From: Coriobacteriaceae bacterium
Lineage (GTDB): Bacteria > Actinomycetota > Coriobacteriia > Anaerosomatales > SLCP01
Assembly: GCA_003563465.1 (NCBI GenBank)
Contig: PWVH01000057.1
Span: 1-29,253, forward strand
Reading direction: 5' to 3'
Length of the DNA stretch: 29,253 bases
Within the stretch, counting starts at the first letter, position 1. Each line of letters starts with the position of its first letter. The notes under the pieces were generated by a model. The model made no database searches. It was given only the letters and a program-made list of their open reading frames with translations, and was not told the origin of the DNA. Positions 8,223 through 16,559 of the stretch are shown here, piece after piece. The position numbers were made by a program, and so were the translations under genes.

Positions 8223-9436
8223 GAAGAACCTCCGGCCTCGACGAGGATATCGGACAGAACGCTCAGAAGTGTATCAATCTCGCCCGGCCCACACATGAGT
8301 GGGGGAAGGAAACGTATGATCTCGGTCCCGATGTTGTTCAGCACCAGACCGCGCTCGAGAGCAGCAGCCGTGATCTCGGCTGCGCACGGCTTGCCAAGTT
8401 GTGCGGCGAGCATGAGTCCGGCCCCACGCACCTCTGTGATCAGGTCCGTGTCGGAGGCCAGCCGCTGCAAACCCGCACGCAATCTCGCTCCTGCAGCAGC
8501 TGCATTCTCGCCCAGACGCTCCGCACGCAAGGCACCAATCGTCGCTAGAGCCGCCGCGCAGATGACGGGCCCGCCACCGAAGGTCGAGCCGTGGTCGCCG
8601 GACTCGAAGGCCCGTGAGGCTTCTCCGCGGGCCATCACTGCTCCAGCGGGCAGGCCGTTGGCAAGTGCCTTGGCAAGCGTTACCACGTCTGGAAGCACCT
8701 CTCGGCTCTGATACGCGAAGGCATGCTTTCCGGTGCGCCAGAAGCCTGTCTGGACCTCGTCGAAAACCAGAAGCGCACCGCGCTGGTCACAGAGCCGCCT
8801 GACCGCTCGCAAGTAATCTGCGTCACAGGGATGAACACCGCCCTCGCCTTGGACTACCTCGAGCATCACCGCACAAACGGTGTCGTCCAGTTCTGCAGCC
8901 AGTGCAGCCTCATCGTTCAGCGGAACGTGCGAGAAGCCATGCGGGAGAGGCGCGAACATCTCTTGCTTGGAGGGCTGTCCTGTCGCGGCGAGGGTCGCCA
9001 TCGTACGCCCGTGAAAGCTGCGTTCGGCGGTCACGATCCGGACCGCTCGCTCGCCCTTGTTCTTCCTGCCCCAACGGCGTGCAAGCTTGATTGCACCCTC
9101 GCACGCCTCAGCCCCCGAGTTGCAGAAGAACGCCCTCCACTCCCCGCCCAAAAGCCTCGACAGCTCCTCGGCGAGTTGAGCCCTGTTCTCCACATGATAG
9201 AGATTGCTCACGTGTACGAGGCGCGACATCTGACACGAAACCGCATCGGCGACCGCCGGATGCGCGTGACCGAGGTTCACCGCCCCTATGCCCGAGACGA
9301 AGTCGAGGTACTCACTGCCGTCGTCGTCGAACAGACGCATGCCGCGCCCCTTCACGAACAGTACCGGCCTGCGCGTGTAGGTCGACATGTGATACGCGGC
9401 ATCTGATCCAGCTACGGAGTCGTAGGTGTACCCCAT
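8219..9436 (-). CDS. argD: Acetylornithine aminotransferase
   Basis: PLP-dependent class III aminotransferase converting N-acetylglutamate semialdehyde to N-acetylornithine. The PLP-binding lysine is K256 in TLAKALANGLP; FDEVQTG (225-231) supplies the aspartate that contacts the cofactor ring nitrogen, and FFCNSGAEA (103-111) binds the phosphate. Length (405) is typical. It begins 3 bp after the argB stop, with a poorly spaced ribosome-binding site, and overlaps argF at its end. Operon context favours acetylornithine over other class III substrates. Confidence 0.95.
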   Translation of the reverse strand: MGYTYDSVAGSDAAYHMSTYTRRPVLFVKGRGMRLFDDDGSEYLDFVSGIGAVNLGHAHPAVADAVSCQMSRLVHVSNLYHVENRAQLAEELSRLLGGEWRAFFCNSGAEACEGAIKLARRWGRKNKGERAVRIVTAERSFHGRTMATLAATGQPSKQEMFAPLPHGFSHVPLNDEAALAAELDDTVCAVMLEVVQGEGGVHPCDADYLRAVRRLCDQRGALLVFDEVQTGFWRTGKHAFAYQSREVLPDVVTLAKALANGLPAGAVMARGEASRAFESGDHGSTFGGGPVICAAALATIGALRAERLGENAAAAGARLRAGLQRLASDTDLITEVRGAGLMLAAQLGKPCAAEITAAALERGLVLNNIGTEIIRFLPPLMCGPGEIDTLLSVLSDILVEAGGSS

Positions 9437-9439
9437 GTC

Positions 9440-10357
9440 TCAGAGAGTCACCTCTCCCTGTGAATTCATGCAAAACGAATCATCAGGCGAACCGGGGCTG
9501 TCATCGCCATGGGTGATCATCGTGCCGACACCGCTGTCTGTGTACACTTCGAGCAGAAGCGAGTGCGCGATCGTGCCGTTTAGGATGTGTGCACGTCTGA
9601 CGCCTCCGCGCAAAGCCCGAACGCAAGCAGTCACCTTTGGAATCATGCCACTATCGAGACGGTCGCAAGCGATCGTCTCCTCGGCCTGCTCCAATGAGAG
9701 TGCGCTGATGAGAGACTCTCTGTCTCCGAAGTCGGCATAAAGGCCATCCACGTCCGTGAGGAAGATAACCTTGTCGGCGTCTACTGCGGCGGCTATCTCG
9801 CCCGCCACAAAGTCGGCGTTGACGTTGTAGCTTCCTCCATCCTTGCCCGCAGCGACGGAGGCCACCACTGGAATGAAACCGTCGCCGATGAGTCCCTCGA
9901 TCACGGTCGTATCGATCGCGGACACCTTGCCGACCCGCCCGAGACGCTCGGATACGGCCTCGGCTCTTATGAGGTTCGCGTCATCGCCGGCTATGCCGAC
10001 CGCAAGCCGACCGTGCCCGTTTATGGCGGCAACCAGATCCTTGTTGACCTTGCCGATCAGAACCATCTTGACGACTTCCATGGCCTCTTCGGAGGTCACC
10101 CGAAGACCGTCTAGGAACTCGACGGGCATGCCGAGACGCTCCATATAAGATGTGATCGCAGGACCGCCTCCATGCACGATCACAGGGTTCACGCCCACGA
10201 GTTTCATAAGCACTATGTCCGAAGCCACGTGCTCTCTAAGCACTGGATCCGACATGACGGCGCCACCGTACTTGATAACCACGGTACGGCCCCAAGTGCG
10301 CTTGATCCAGGGCAGCGCCTCTGTCAGTGTCTCGGCCTTGGCCAGCAGATGTTCCAT
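9440..10357 (-). CDS. argB: Acetylglutamate kinase
   Basis: Phosphorylates N-acetylglutamate, the controlling step when ArgJ recycles acetyl groups. Amino-acid-kinase motifs KYGG (29-32) and VHGGGP (61-66) are clear. The first ~20 residues (EHLLAKAETLTEALPWIKR) form a mobile helix of the kind that, in characterised family members, builds the arginine-inhibited hexamer; feedback inhibition is therefore likely (inference). AGGAG lies 6 nt before the ATG. The C-terminal end (GDDSPGSPDDSFCMN) is slightly longer and more acidic than usual. Confidence 0.96.
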   Translation of the reverse strand: MEHLLAKAETLTEALPWIKRTWGRTVVIKYGGAVMSDPVLREHVASDIVLMKLVGVNPVIVHGGGPAITSYMERLGMPVEFLDGLRVTSEEAMEVVKMVLIGKVNKDLVAAINGHGRLAVGIAGDDANLIRAEAVSERLGRVGKVSAIDTTVIEGLIGDGFIPVVASVAAGKDGGSYNVNADFVAGEIAAAVDADKVIFLTDVDGLYADFGDRESLISALSLEQAEETIACDRLDSGMIPKVTACVRALRGGVRRAHILNGTIAHSLLLEVYTDSGVGTMITHGDDSPGSPDDSFCMNSQGEVTL

Positions 10358-10399
10358 CGTGTGCTCCTTTGACGCTCGTTCACGTCTTCCGGCACCGGG

Positions 10400-11629
10400 T
10401 CAGGTCCTGTACTCCGCATTGATGCGAACGTATTCGTAGGAAAGGTCGCATGTCAGAACCGTCTCTTCACACTCCCCCAGATGAAGGTCCACGACCACAT
10501 CGACCTCATCGCCCGAGAGCGCCACAGCGGCTTCCTCCTCGCCCAAACACACCGCGCTGCCGCCCGAATATGTCGTGATTCCCGCAAAGACGATCTCTAC
10601 GCGCGCAGGGTCCACCTGAGCTGAGGAGTTTCCGAGAGCCATGGCAACCCGGCCCCAGTTAGCGTCTCCGCCGAAGAGAGCCGTCTTCACAAGCGGTGAG
10701 TTAGCTATCGTGCGCGCTGCGTGCTCAGCTTCCGGCTCGCTTGCCGCACCGCGAACCGTCACTGTGACGAGCTTGGTCGCTCCCTCGCCGTCTCGCACTA
10801 TCATCCGCGCCAAGTCCACACATGTGCGACGAATCGCATGCTCTACAACTGGAAACAACGAGTCAGCGGGTCCGATGGGCTCGCCTCCTGCCGCCCCGCT
10901 GGCCATGAGCGCACACGTGTCGTTGGTCGAAGTGTCCCCGTCCACCGTGATGCGGTTGAAGGTTTTGTCCGCAGACGTGGCCAACGCGATACGACACGCC
11001 TCCGGAGTCAGTGGGGCATCCGTCGTGATGAAGGCCAGCATCGTCGCCATGTCGGGAGAGATCATGCCGCTTCCCTTGGCCATGCCGCCAACCGTATAGG
11101 TCATGTTGTCGATTGTGACGGCGTTCGCCGCCTCCTTGGAGTACGTGTCGGTGGTGGTGATCGCGACAGCCGCCCTTGACGAGTGCTCGTGCGAATCACC
11201 GAGGGCGTCCACCGCGGCCGAGATTCCCTCGAGCACCCTTTCCATCGGAAGCGGAACGCCGATCATGCCGGTCGACGCGACTGCGACTTCTGAGGGCTCG
11301 CATCCCAGCCTCGCGGCGGTTGCAGTGGTCATTTGCCGGGCATCTGCCATCCCCTTGGCTCCGGTGCATGCGTTGGCGTTTCCGGCGTTGACGACCCATG
11401 CTCTCAGAAAGCCGTTCGCAACAGCAGCACGGCTCAAGATCACAGGAGGTGCGGCCATCGCGTTCACGGTGAAGACAGCAGCGGAAGGCACGGCACGGCC
11501 TGCGTCGACTATGCACACGTCCGGCTTGCCTGAGCGCTTAATGCCTGCCGGCACACCGGCTGAAACGAAACCGGCGGGCGCAAGCACTCCACCCTCAGCC
11601 GCTACAATCTCCCACTCCGTTGCGCCCAT
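10400..11629 (-). CDS. argJ: Glutamate N-acetyltransferase / amino-acid N-acetyltransferase ArgJ
   Basis: Moves the acetyl group from acetylornithine to glutamate, making the pathway cyclic; many homologues also acetylate glutamate with acetyl-CoA. The protein self-cleaves at the ATML motif (195-198), leaving Thr196 as the nucleophile of the beta chain. KGSGMISPDMATML and FGGDANWGR blocks are present. The ATG at 11629 lies 4 bp after the argC stop and gives 409 residues; a longer reading to 11674 overlaps argC and is unlikely. No separate argA is visible, so ArgJ may start the pathway too, although this cannot be decided from sequence. Confidence 0.95.
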   Translation of the reverse strand: MGATEWEIVAAEGGVLAPAGFVSAGVPAGIKRSGKPDVCIVDAGRAVPSAAVFTVNAMAAPPVILSRAAVANGFLRAWVVNAGNANACTGAKGMADARQMTTATAARLGCEPSEVAVASTGMIGVPLPMERVLEGISAAVDALGDSHEHSSRAAVAITTTDTYSKEAANAVTIDNMTYTVGGMAKGSGMISPDMATMLAFITTDAPLTPEACRIALATSADKTFNRITVDGDTSTNDTCALMASGAAGGEPIGPADSLFPVVEHAIRRTCVDLARMIVRDGEGATKLVTVTVRGAASEPEAEHAARTIANSPLVKTALFGGDANWGRVAMALGNSSAQVDPARVEIVFAGITTYSGGSAVCLGEEEAAVALSGDEVDVVVDLHLGECEETVLTCDLSYEYVRINAEYRT

Positions 11630-11633
11630 CTCG

Positions 11634-12677
11634 TCACACCACCGGTACCGGATGGTCGAGTCCGGCAGTCTCATCCAGGCCGAGGACTATGTTCGCGCAC
11701 TGTATCGCCTGACCAGAGGTTCCCTTCACGAGGTTGTCGATCGCACAAGCGACGATCAGCATCCCAGCATCGTCGTCGACCGCAACTCCGATATGGGCGC
11801 GGTTGGAACCGCGAACCTCAGAGGTCGCGGGCATCTGACCCTCCTCGTGAACGGTGATGAACGGCTCTTCGCTGTATCGTTCGCGATACAGCGCGATAGC
11901 TTCGCTCGCAGATGCCTGCTTCGCAAGTTCCAAATAGACCGTAGCAAGAAGCCCGCGTGTCATAGGTACGAGATGCGGGGTCAGCAAAGCGCGGACTGCT
12001 TTGCCCGCCAGCAAAGAGAGACCTTGGGCTATCTCCGGAGTGTGGCGGTGTGCCGTGACCTTGTACGGCGCGATGGATTCGTTCACGGCCGGAAAGTGGC
12101 TCCCGGCGTCAGGCGTGCGACCGGCACCCGAGATGCCGGACTTGGCGTCTACGATCACACGGTCACAAGAAACCATCCCCGCCTCCACTGCTGGAGCGGC
12201 GGCAAGCAGGCTGGCCGTAGGATAGCAGCCGGGACATGCAACGAGCCGAGTCTGGCCCAATAATGCGTCCCGATTCAACTCAGGCAGACCGTAGACCGCC
12301 TCGCCTAGAAGCTCGGGTGCGGTGTGGGTGAGGCCGTACCATTCCTCATAGACCTCGGGATCCTTGAATCGGAAATCTGCCGATGCGTCGATAACGACGA
12401 GTCCTTCGGCGATGAGGGACGGTGCGATGCCCATGGCGGCCGTATGCGGGACTGCAAGGAAGACCACGTTGGCGCTCGCGACGATTACCTCAGGGTCGGG
12501 CTCGACGTAAACAGCCTCGGTATAGGATGCGAGCGCCGGATAGACTTCACCGACACTCCTTCCCGTCTCGGAAAGCGACGTGAGCATCGTAGGACGCAGT
12601 TCGGGATGCCCGAGCAGCAGACGAGTGAGTTCTACTCCCGCGTAGCCAGGCGCGCCCACGATCGCGACATCTGTCAC
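11634..12677 (-). CDS. argC: N-acetyl-gamma-glutamyl-phosphate reductase
   Basis: NADPH-dependent reduction of acetylglutamyl phosphate to the semialdehyde. The Rossmann motif GAPGYAG is at 8-14 and the active site ACPGCYPT has its nucleophilic cysteine at about residue 151; SGISGAGR follows. The GTG at 12677 is preferred because AGGGA lies 7 nt upstream; a TTG at 12683 is in frame but badly spaced. First gene of the arginine operon, with a promoter and repeat cluster in the 146-bp gap after pheT. Confidence 0.95.
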   Translation of the reverse strand: MTDVAIVGAPGYAGVELTRLLLGHPELRPTMLTSLSETGRSVGEVYPALASYTEAVYVEPDPEVIVASANVVFLAVPHTAAMGIAPSLIAEGLVVIDASADFRFKDPEVYEEWYGLTHTAPELLGEAVYGLPELNRDALLGQTRLVACPGCYPTASLLAAAPAVEAGMVSCDRVIVDAKSGISGAGRTPDAGSHFPAVNESIAPYKVTAHRHTPEIAQGLSLLAGKAVRALLTPHLVPMTRGLLATVYLELAKQASASEAIALYRERYSEEPFITVHEEGQMPATSEVRGSNRAHIGVAVDDDAGMLIVACAIDNLVKGTSGQAIQCANIVLGLDETAGLDHPVPVV

Positions 12678-12724
12678 AGCCAAATCCCTTCTTCACCGCA
12701 CTTAACTGCTGCCGATCAGAAGAG

Positions 12725-12753
12725 ATGTTACATGCTCTACGCATACTTGGCAA
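12725..12753 (-). promoter_or_regulatory. Predicted sigma70-type promoter of the arg operon
   Basis: On the minus strand TTGCCA (12753-12748) and TAACAT (12730-12725) are separated by exactly 17 bp. This places the transcript start roughly 40 nt before the argC GTG. The -10 matches four of six consensus positions. Confidence 0.5.
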
Positions 12754-12757
12754 GCAA

Positions 12758-12794
12758 AATGCACACAATGCATTCAATACTGCGCTTCAATGCA
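12758..12794 (-). promoter_or_regulatory. Putative ArgR operator (ARG-box-like repeats)
   Basis: AATGCA-CACAA-TGCATT (12758-12774) is a perfect inverted repeat. A further AATGCA at 12789-12794 forms a second, wider-spaced pair with the same TGCATT. TTCAAT is also directly repeated at 12773 and 12786. The cluster lies just upstream of the predicted -35, in an AT-rich island. TGCAT-type half-sites resemble published actinobacterial ARG boxes, and argR is in the operon; binding is inferred. Confidence 0.45.
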
Positions 12795-12823
12795 AATAAA
12801 TCAGCGCATAGACGCCACTCTAT

Positions 12824-15244
12824 TCATTCGCCCCGGAGATGCGCGTTCACAGCAGCACATACCTTGCGAACGAGCTTCTCGTGCACCGGACGTACCTCGT
12901 CGTCGGTCAGCGTGCGATCTGGCGCGCGATACGAGAGGGCCCACGCGAGTGATTTCGATCCCTCTGGCACGCCTTTGCCTCGGTAGACGTCGAAAAGCCT
13001 CACCGAGTCCAGTAGCGCCCCACCTGATTTGCGAATTGCTTGCTCGACTCGTTCCGCCGTCACGGACTCGTCGACGACGAGTGCGACATCGAATGTGACG
13101 GCCGGAAATCGTGGAATCTCGGTATACGTTCGAGTGTCGTGCGCTGCATCGAGGAGTGCGTCCACGTCGAGTTCGAAAGCAACGATCGGGGGCTCTGCTC
13201 CTAACGCGGCCGCGACTTTCGGATGGACTTCGCCCAGCCAGCCCGCGGCCTTCCGGTCGAGAAGCACCTCGGCGCTGCGACCGGGCTGGAGCCAGTCCAG
13301 TTCGGACACGCGGAGTGAAAGACCGGTCGAGCCGAGATCCTCAGCAAGGGCTTCGACAACACCCTTGCCGTCGAAGAAGTCGAGTGGGTGGGAGTCTCCA
13401 CTCCAAACCTGACTGGACCATGCGCCTGTGAGAACACCGCCCACCGCAGTGTGCTCCCTAGGTAGCTTTCGGCCCGAACTCGTCGAGAAGACGGTGCCTA
13501 TCTCGTAGAGATGGACATCGAACACGCCTCGGCGCTGATTGTAGGACACGGAACGCAGCAGACCCGGCAAGAGGGACCAGCGCATGACCGCCTGCTCTTC
13601 CGACATCGGGTTCACGATCTCGACGAACCGCTCCTCTTCGCCCAGTGACATCCGAGTCCGCTCGAGATCGGTCGGGTCTATAAACGCGTACGTCATAGTC
13701 TCGTTCAGCCCAACTGCACGCATCGTGGCGTCGATACGGCGTATCCATCTTTGCCGAGGCGTAAGGCGTCCGATTCTGCCACGTCCCCCGGGCAAGGTAC
13801 TGGAAACGCGCTCCATGCCCCAGGCCCTGACGACCTCTTCGACCAGATCGATCTCGCGCTCGAGATCCGAACGGAAGGTCGGCACGCTGACTGATAGCGT
13901 TTTAGAATCGGAAGGGGTGACCTCCATACCTAAAGCGCTCAGGATGGCGGCGGATTCCTCGATGGGAATATCAGTTCCGAGGATGGAGTTCATGCGCTCC
14001 ACACGCAGCTCGAGCAGTCTATCGGACGCAGGCACCGGGTAGGCGTCCACGATGCCGGGAGCAACCTGGCCGCGTGCAATCTCGGCCATCAACGCCGCGG
14101 CACGGTCGAGAGCATCGACGCAGCCCTGCGGATCCCCCCCGCGCTCGAAGCGCATCGATGCCTCGGAGATGAGAGCGAGCGAGCGGCTGGTGCGGCTCAC
14201 CGAGCTGGGATTGAAACATGCCGATTCGAGGAGGATGTCGCGTGTCTCGCTCGTGACTTCGGTGCTCTCCCCTCCCATGACTCCAGCCAGAGCGATGGCA
14301 CCGCTGTCATCCGCAATCACCAGCATTTCGGAGTCTAGCGTGCGGCGCTGACCGTCGAGCGTGGTCAGAACCTCGCCGTCACGAGCACGTCTCACCGTCA
14401 CTGCACCGACGCCCTCCCGCGTCGCAAGCGTGGAAGCATCGAAGGCGTGAAGGGGCTGGCCGAGTTCGAACATGACGAGGTTGGTGATGTCGACAATGTT
14501 GTTCACGGACCGCGCGCCTGCCGAAGTGACGCGCTCGGCGAGCCATGGCGGGGAGGGACCTATCTTGACACCTCGAATCAAACGACCCGTGTAGCGCGGG
14601 CACAGATCGGGGTCGGCAATCTCCACACTCACGGATTCGGTGACCGGCGTACCGGACTCGGCAGGAGCCGAGGAAGGCCTGCGGGCGGTCTTCCCCGTGA
14701 CCGCGGCTACCTCACGTGCCACTCCGGCCATCGACAGACAGTCGGGACGATTCGGCGTCACCTCGAGCTCGAGAATGGTGTCGGTGGTGCCTTGGTACTC
14801 GGAAAACCGAACGCCTACAGGTGCGTCCGGCGGAAGAACGAGCAGTCGGGTGGCATCGCCCCCTAGCCCGAGCTCAGGCGCAGAGCACATCATCCCCTCA
14901 CTTGTGAAGCCCCGCAGCTTCGCCTTCTTTATAGTGAGCCCGTTCGGCAATGTCGCGCCGACGCACGCCACAGGCACCTTGTCGCCGACCTCGAAGTTCG
15001 TAGCACCGCAAACTATCCGCAACGGATCGCCGGTGCCTATGTCGACCCTGCAATACACGAGTTTGTCGGCGTCCGGATGCGGTTCCTTCATAAGCACAGA
15101 GCCTATGACCACGCCTTCCAGCTCTTCGCCACGTGTGCGCACGGCCTCGACGGCGGTGCCGGTCATATCCAGACGTTCAACAAAGTCCGGCACAGCGAGA
15201 TCGACATCGACGAGTTCTTTGAGCCACTTCATCGAGACGAGCAT
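12824..15244 (-). CDS. pheT: Phenylalanine--tRNA ligase beta subunit
   Basis: Editing and tRNA-binding subunit of the alpha2-beta2 PheRS. In order: N-terminal start block MLVSMKWLKELVD, EMAP/OB-type tRNA-binding domain (about 39-150, HPDADKL and SEGMMCS), B3/B4 editing domain (about 205-400, EVTPNRPDCLS just before), B5 domain (405-475), core catalytic-like fold (490-700) and the ferredoxin-like anticodon-binding domain at the C-terminus (about 712-806, beginning IPRFPAVTFDVALVV). Length 806 is typical. It starts 42 bp after pheS. The start was chosen because the family N-terminus aligns with residue 1. Confidence 0.97.
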   Translation of the reverse strand: MLVSMKWLKELVDVDLAVPDFVERLDMTGTAVEAVRTRGEELEGVVIGSVLMKEPHPDADKLVYCRVDIGTGDPLRIVCGATNFEVGDKVPVACVGATLPNGLTIKKAKLRGFTSEGMMCSAPELGLGGDATRLLVLPPDAPVGVRFSEYQGTTDTILELEVTPNRPDCLSMAGVAREVAAVTGKTARRPSSAPAESGTPVTESVSVEIADPDLCPRYTGRLIRGVKIGPSPPWLAERVTSAGARSVNNIVDITNLVMFELGQPLHAFDASTLATREGVGAVTVRRARDGEVLTTLDGQRRTLDSEMLVIADDSGAIALAGVMGGESTEVTSETRDILLESACFNPSSVSRTSRSLALISEASMRFERGGDPQGCVDALDRAAALMAEIARGQVAPGIVDAYPVPASDRLLELRVERMNSILGTDIPIEESAAILSALGMEVTPSDSKTLSVSVPTFRSDLEREIDLVEEVVRAWGMERVSSTLPGGRGRIGRLTPRQRWIRRIDATMRAVGLNETMTYAFIDPTDLERTRMSLGEEERFVEIVNPMSEEQAVMRWSLLPGLLRSVSYNQRRGVFDVHLYEIGTVFSTSSGRKLPREHTAVGGVLTGAWSSQVWSGDSHPLDFFDGKGVVEALAEDLGSTGLSLRVSELDWLQPGRSAEVLLDRKAAGWLGEVHPKVAAALGAEPPIVAFELDVDALLDAAHDTRTYTEIPRFPAVTFDVALVVDESVTAERVEQAIRKSGGALLDSVRLFDVYRGKGVPEGSKSLAWALSYRAPDRTLTDDEVRPVHEKLVRKVCAAVNAHLRGE

Positions 15245-15286
15245 CTGCGCCTGCGTCCTTTCGTCCGGTACATCACGTCTTTTCGG

Positions 15287-16351
15287 CTAGAACTGTCGCA
15301 AGAAGCGCATGTCGCCTTCGACCAGCATGCGAAGATCGGGAATGTCGTAGCGCAGGGCGGCTATGCGCTCCACGCCCATCCCGAAGGCGAATCCCGTGTG
15401 GACTTCTGGGTCGACATCCACGTAACCGAACACGTTCGGGTCCACTATTCCACAGCCGAGTATCTCGAGCCAACCGGTTTTCTTGCAGAAGCGACACCCC
15501 GAACCGGCGCAGATGCCGCAAGAGACATCCACCTCGGCACTGGGCTCAGTGAACGGGAAGAAATGGGGACGGAAACGCGTCATGCGATCCCTGCCGAAGA
15601 GCTCCTTGCACACGTAGTCGAGCGTGCCCTTGAGATCGCCGAAGGTGATGCCTTCATCGACAGCTAGACCCTCGATCTGTTGGAACTGCGGAAGATGACT
15701 CGGATCGGCGATATCACGACGGTACACGCGCCCAGGGACAATCACGTAGACGGGCGGTTTCTGCCGCTCCATCACACGCACTTGGACTGGGCTTGTGTGA
15801 GTGCGTAAGAGCACCTCTGTAACCGGGCCTTGATCCTCGTCAAGACCTTGCGAGAGATCCCGAACGTAGAACGTGTCAGTCGCCGAGCGTGCTGGATGGG
15901 TGGGAGGATGATTGAGTGCAGTGAAGTTATAGTGGTCGAGCTCGACTTCGGGACCCTCGGCGACCATGTAGCCGAGGCCGAGGAATATGTCGACCACCTC
16001 TTCGGCTATCTGATTTATCAGGTGCTTGCGGCCCGGCAGCCGCTTGCGGCCCGGCAGCGTTACATCTATCGCATCGGCGCTCACACGAGCGGCTAGATCC
16101 GCCTCGGCCAGAGCCGCTTGCCTTTCTTGGATGGCCGCCTCCAGCACTGCGCGGACTTCGTTGGAGATCTTGCCGACCACGGGGCGTTCCTCGGCGGGCA
16201 AGAATCCCACCCCGCGCAGAACTCGTGTGAGAGAGCCCTTCTTGCCGAGGAAAGTCACGCGCACCGAATCGAGTTGGGACAGGGTCTCAGCATCAGCGAT
16301 GCTTGCCAGCGCTTCGGCCTTGAGCGACTGCAGTTCGTCGATGATGCTCAT
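15287..16351 (-). CDS. pheS: Phenylalanine--tRNA ligase alpha subunit
   Basis: Catalytic subunit of PheRS. An N-terminal coiled-coil arm (1-95) precedes the class II core: motif 2 around RTHTSPVQVR and VYRRDIADPSHLPQFQQIEG, and motif 3 in GFAFGMGVERIAALRY. A CGICAGSGCRFC cluster before TGWLEILGCG is a likely zinc knuckle, present in some family members. The ATG at 16351 has AGAGG 5 nt upstream (354 residues); a GTG at 16375 would add eight. The linker encodes LPGRK twice through a near-perfect DNA repeat, without changing family length. The 209-bp upstream gap holds a structured leader. Confidence 0.96.
   Translation of the reverse strand: MSIIDELQSLKAEALASIADAETLSQLDSVRVTFLGKKGSLTRVLRGVGFLPAEERPVVGKISNEVRAVLEAAIQERQAALAEADLAARVSADAIDVTLPGRKRLPGRKHLINQIAEEVVDIFLGLGYMVAEGPEVELDHYNFTALNHPPTHPARSATDTFYVRDLSQGLDEDQGPVTEVLLRTHTSPVQVRVMERQKPPVYVIVPGRVYRRDIADPSHLPQFQQIEGLAVDEGITFGDLKGTLDYVCKELFGRDRMTRFRPHFFPFTEPSAEVDVSCGICAGSGCRFCKKTGWLEILGCGIVDPNVFGYVDVDPEVHTGFAFGMGVERIAALRYDIPDLRMLVEGDMRFLRQF
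16024..16058. repeat. Near-perfect 18-bp tandem repeat inside pheS
   Basis: Two copies of a 17-nt identical unit (16024-16040 and 16042-16058, period 18) encode LPGRK-R/LPGRK-H. The period keeps the frame. Confidence 0.85.
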
Positions 16352-16398
16352 CTGCGCCTCTCTCGCGACTTGCACGATCTGCTGGGCCGCTTAAGCAT

Positions 16399-16462
16399 GG
16401 GAGCCGACGCCGTCCCTGTCCGTATCCAAGGACGGGAGTCGGCTCCCGCGGTATTCCCTCGG
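16399..16462 (-). promoter_or_regulatory. pheST leader: T-box-like antiterminator with competing hairpin
   Basis: Two exclusive folds are visible on the minus strand. First, CCGAGG / CCTTGG (16462-16457 with 16431-16426) flank a 7-nt bulge GAATACC and then a GCGGGAG / CTCCCGT stem with a CCGA loop. This is the T-box antiterminator layout and keeps ACCGCG and the CCCGTCC side. The usual bulge UGGNACC is changed to GAAUACC, so pairing with a tRNA CCA end is not expected. Second, GGGAGCCGAC pairs perfectly with GTCGGCTCCC (16447-16438 with 16408-16399) around an inner CCGTCC/GGACGG stem. No T-run follows, and no clear Stem I with a Phe specifier codon was found. pheST is a classic T-box target in Firmicutes. 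Confidence 0.42.
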
Positions 16463-16538
16463 TCGACCCGCACGATCGCGGAGCCGCCTGGGCCAGCACC
16501 CCTCCGTCATCGCCTCTTGCTCTGCGATTCGGTTGAAG

Positions 16539-16547
16539 AGTCTAGCA
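16539..16547 (-). promoter_or_regulatory. Predicted extended -10 promoter element for pheST
   Basis: TGC-TAGACT (minus strand) is an extended -10 just after the sipW stop. No good -35 was found at 17 bp. It would give a leader of about 180 nt before pheS, long enough to include the T-box-like fold. Confidence 0.35.
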
Positions 16548-16559
16548 CACCGGAAGGAC

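Noticed and set aside
8723..9406. Plus-strand 227-codon frame opposite argD
   Set aside because: Shadow of argD, with no family similarity and no initiation signal.
11630..11674. Longer start for ArgJ overlapping argC
   Set aside because: The ATG at 11629 is 4 bp after the argC stop and matches the family N-terminus.
16024..16058. Idea that the pheS repeat is a six-residue insertion
   Set aside because: The distance from TLPG to the following conserved helix equals that in Bacillus PheS, so no net insertion.
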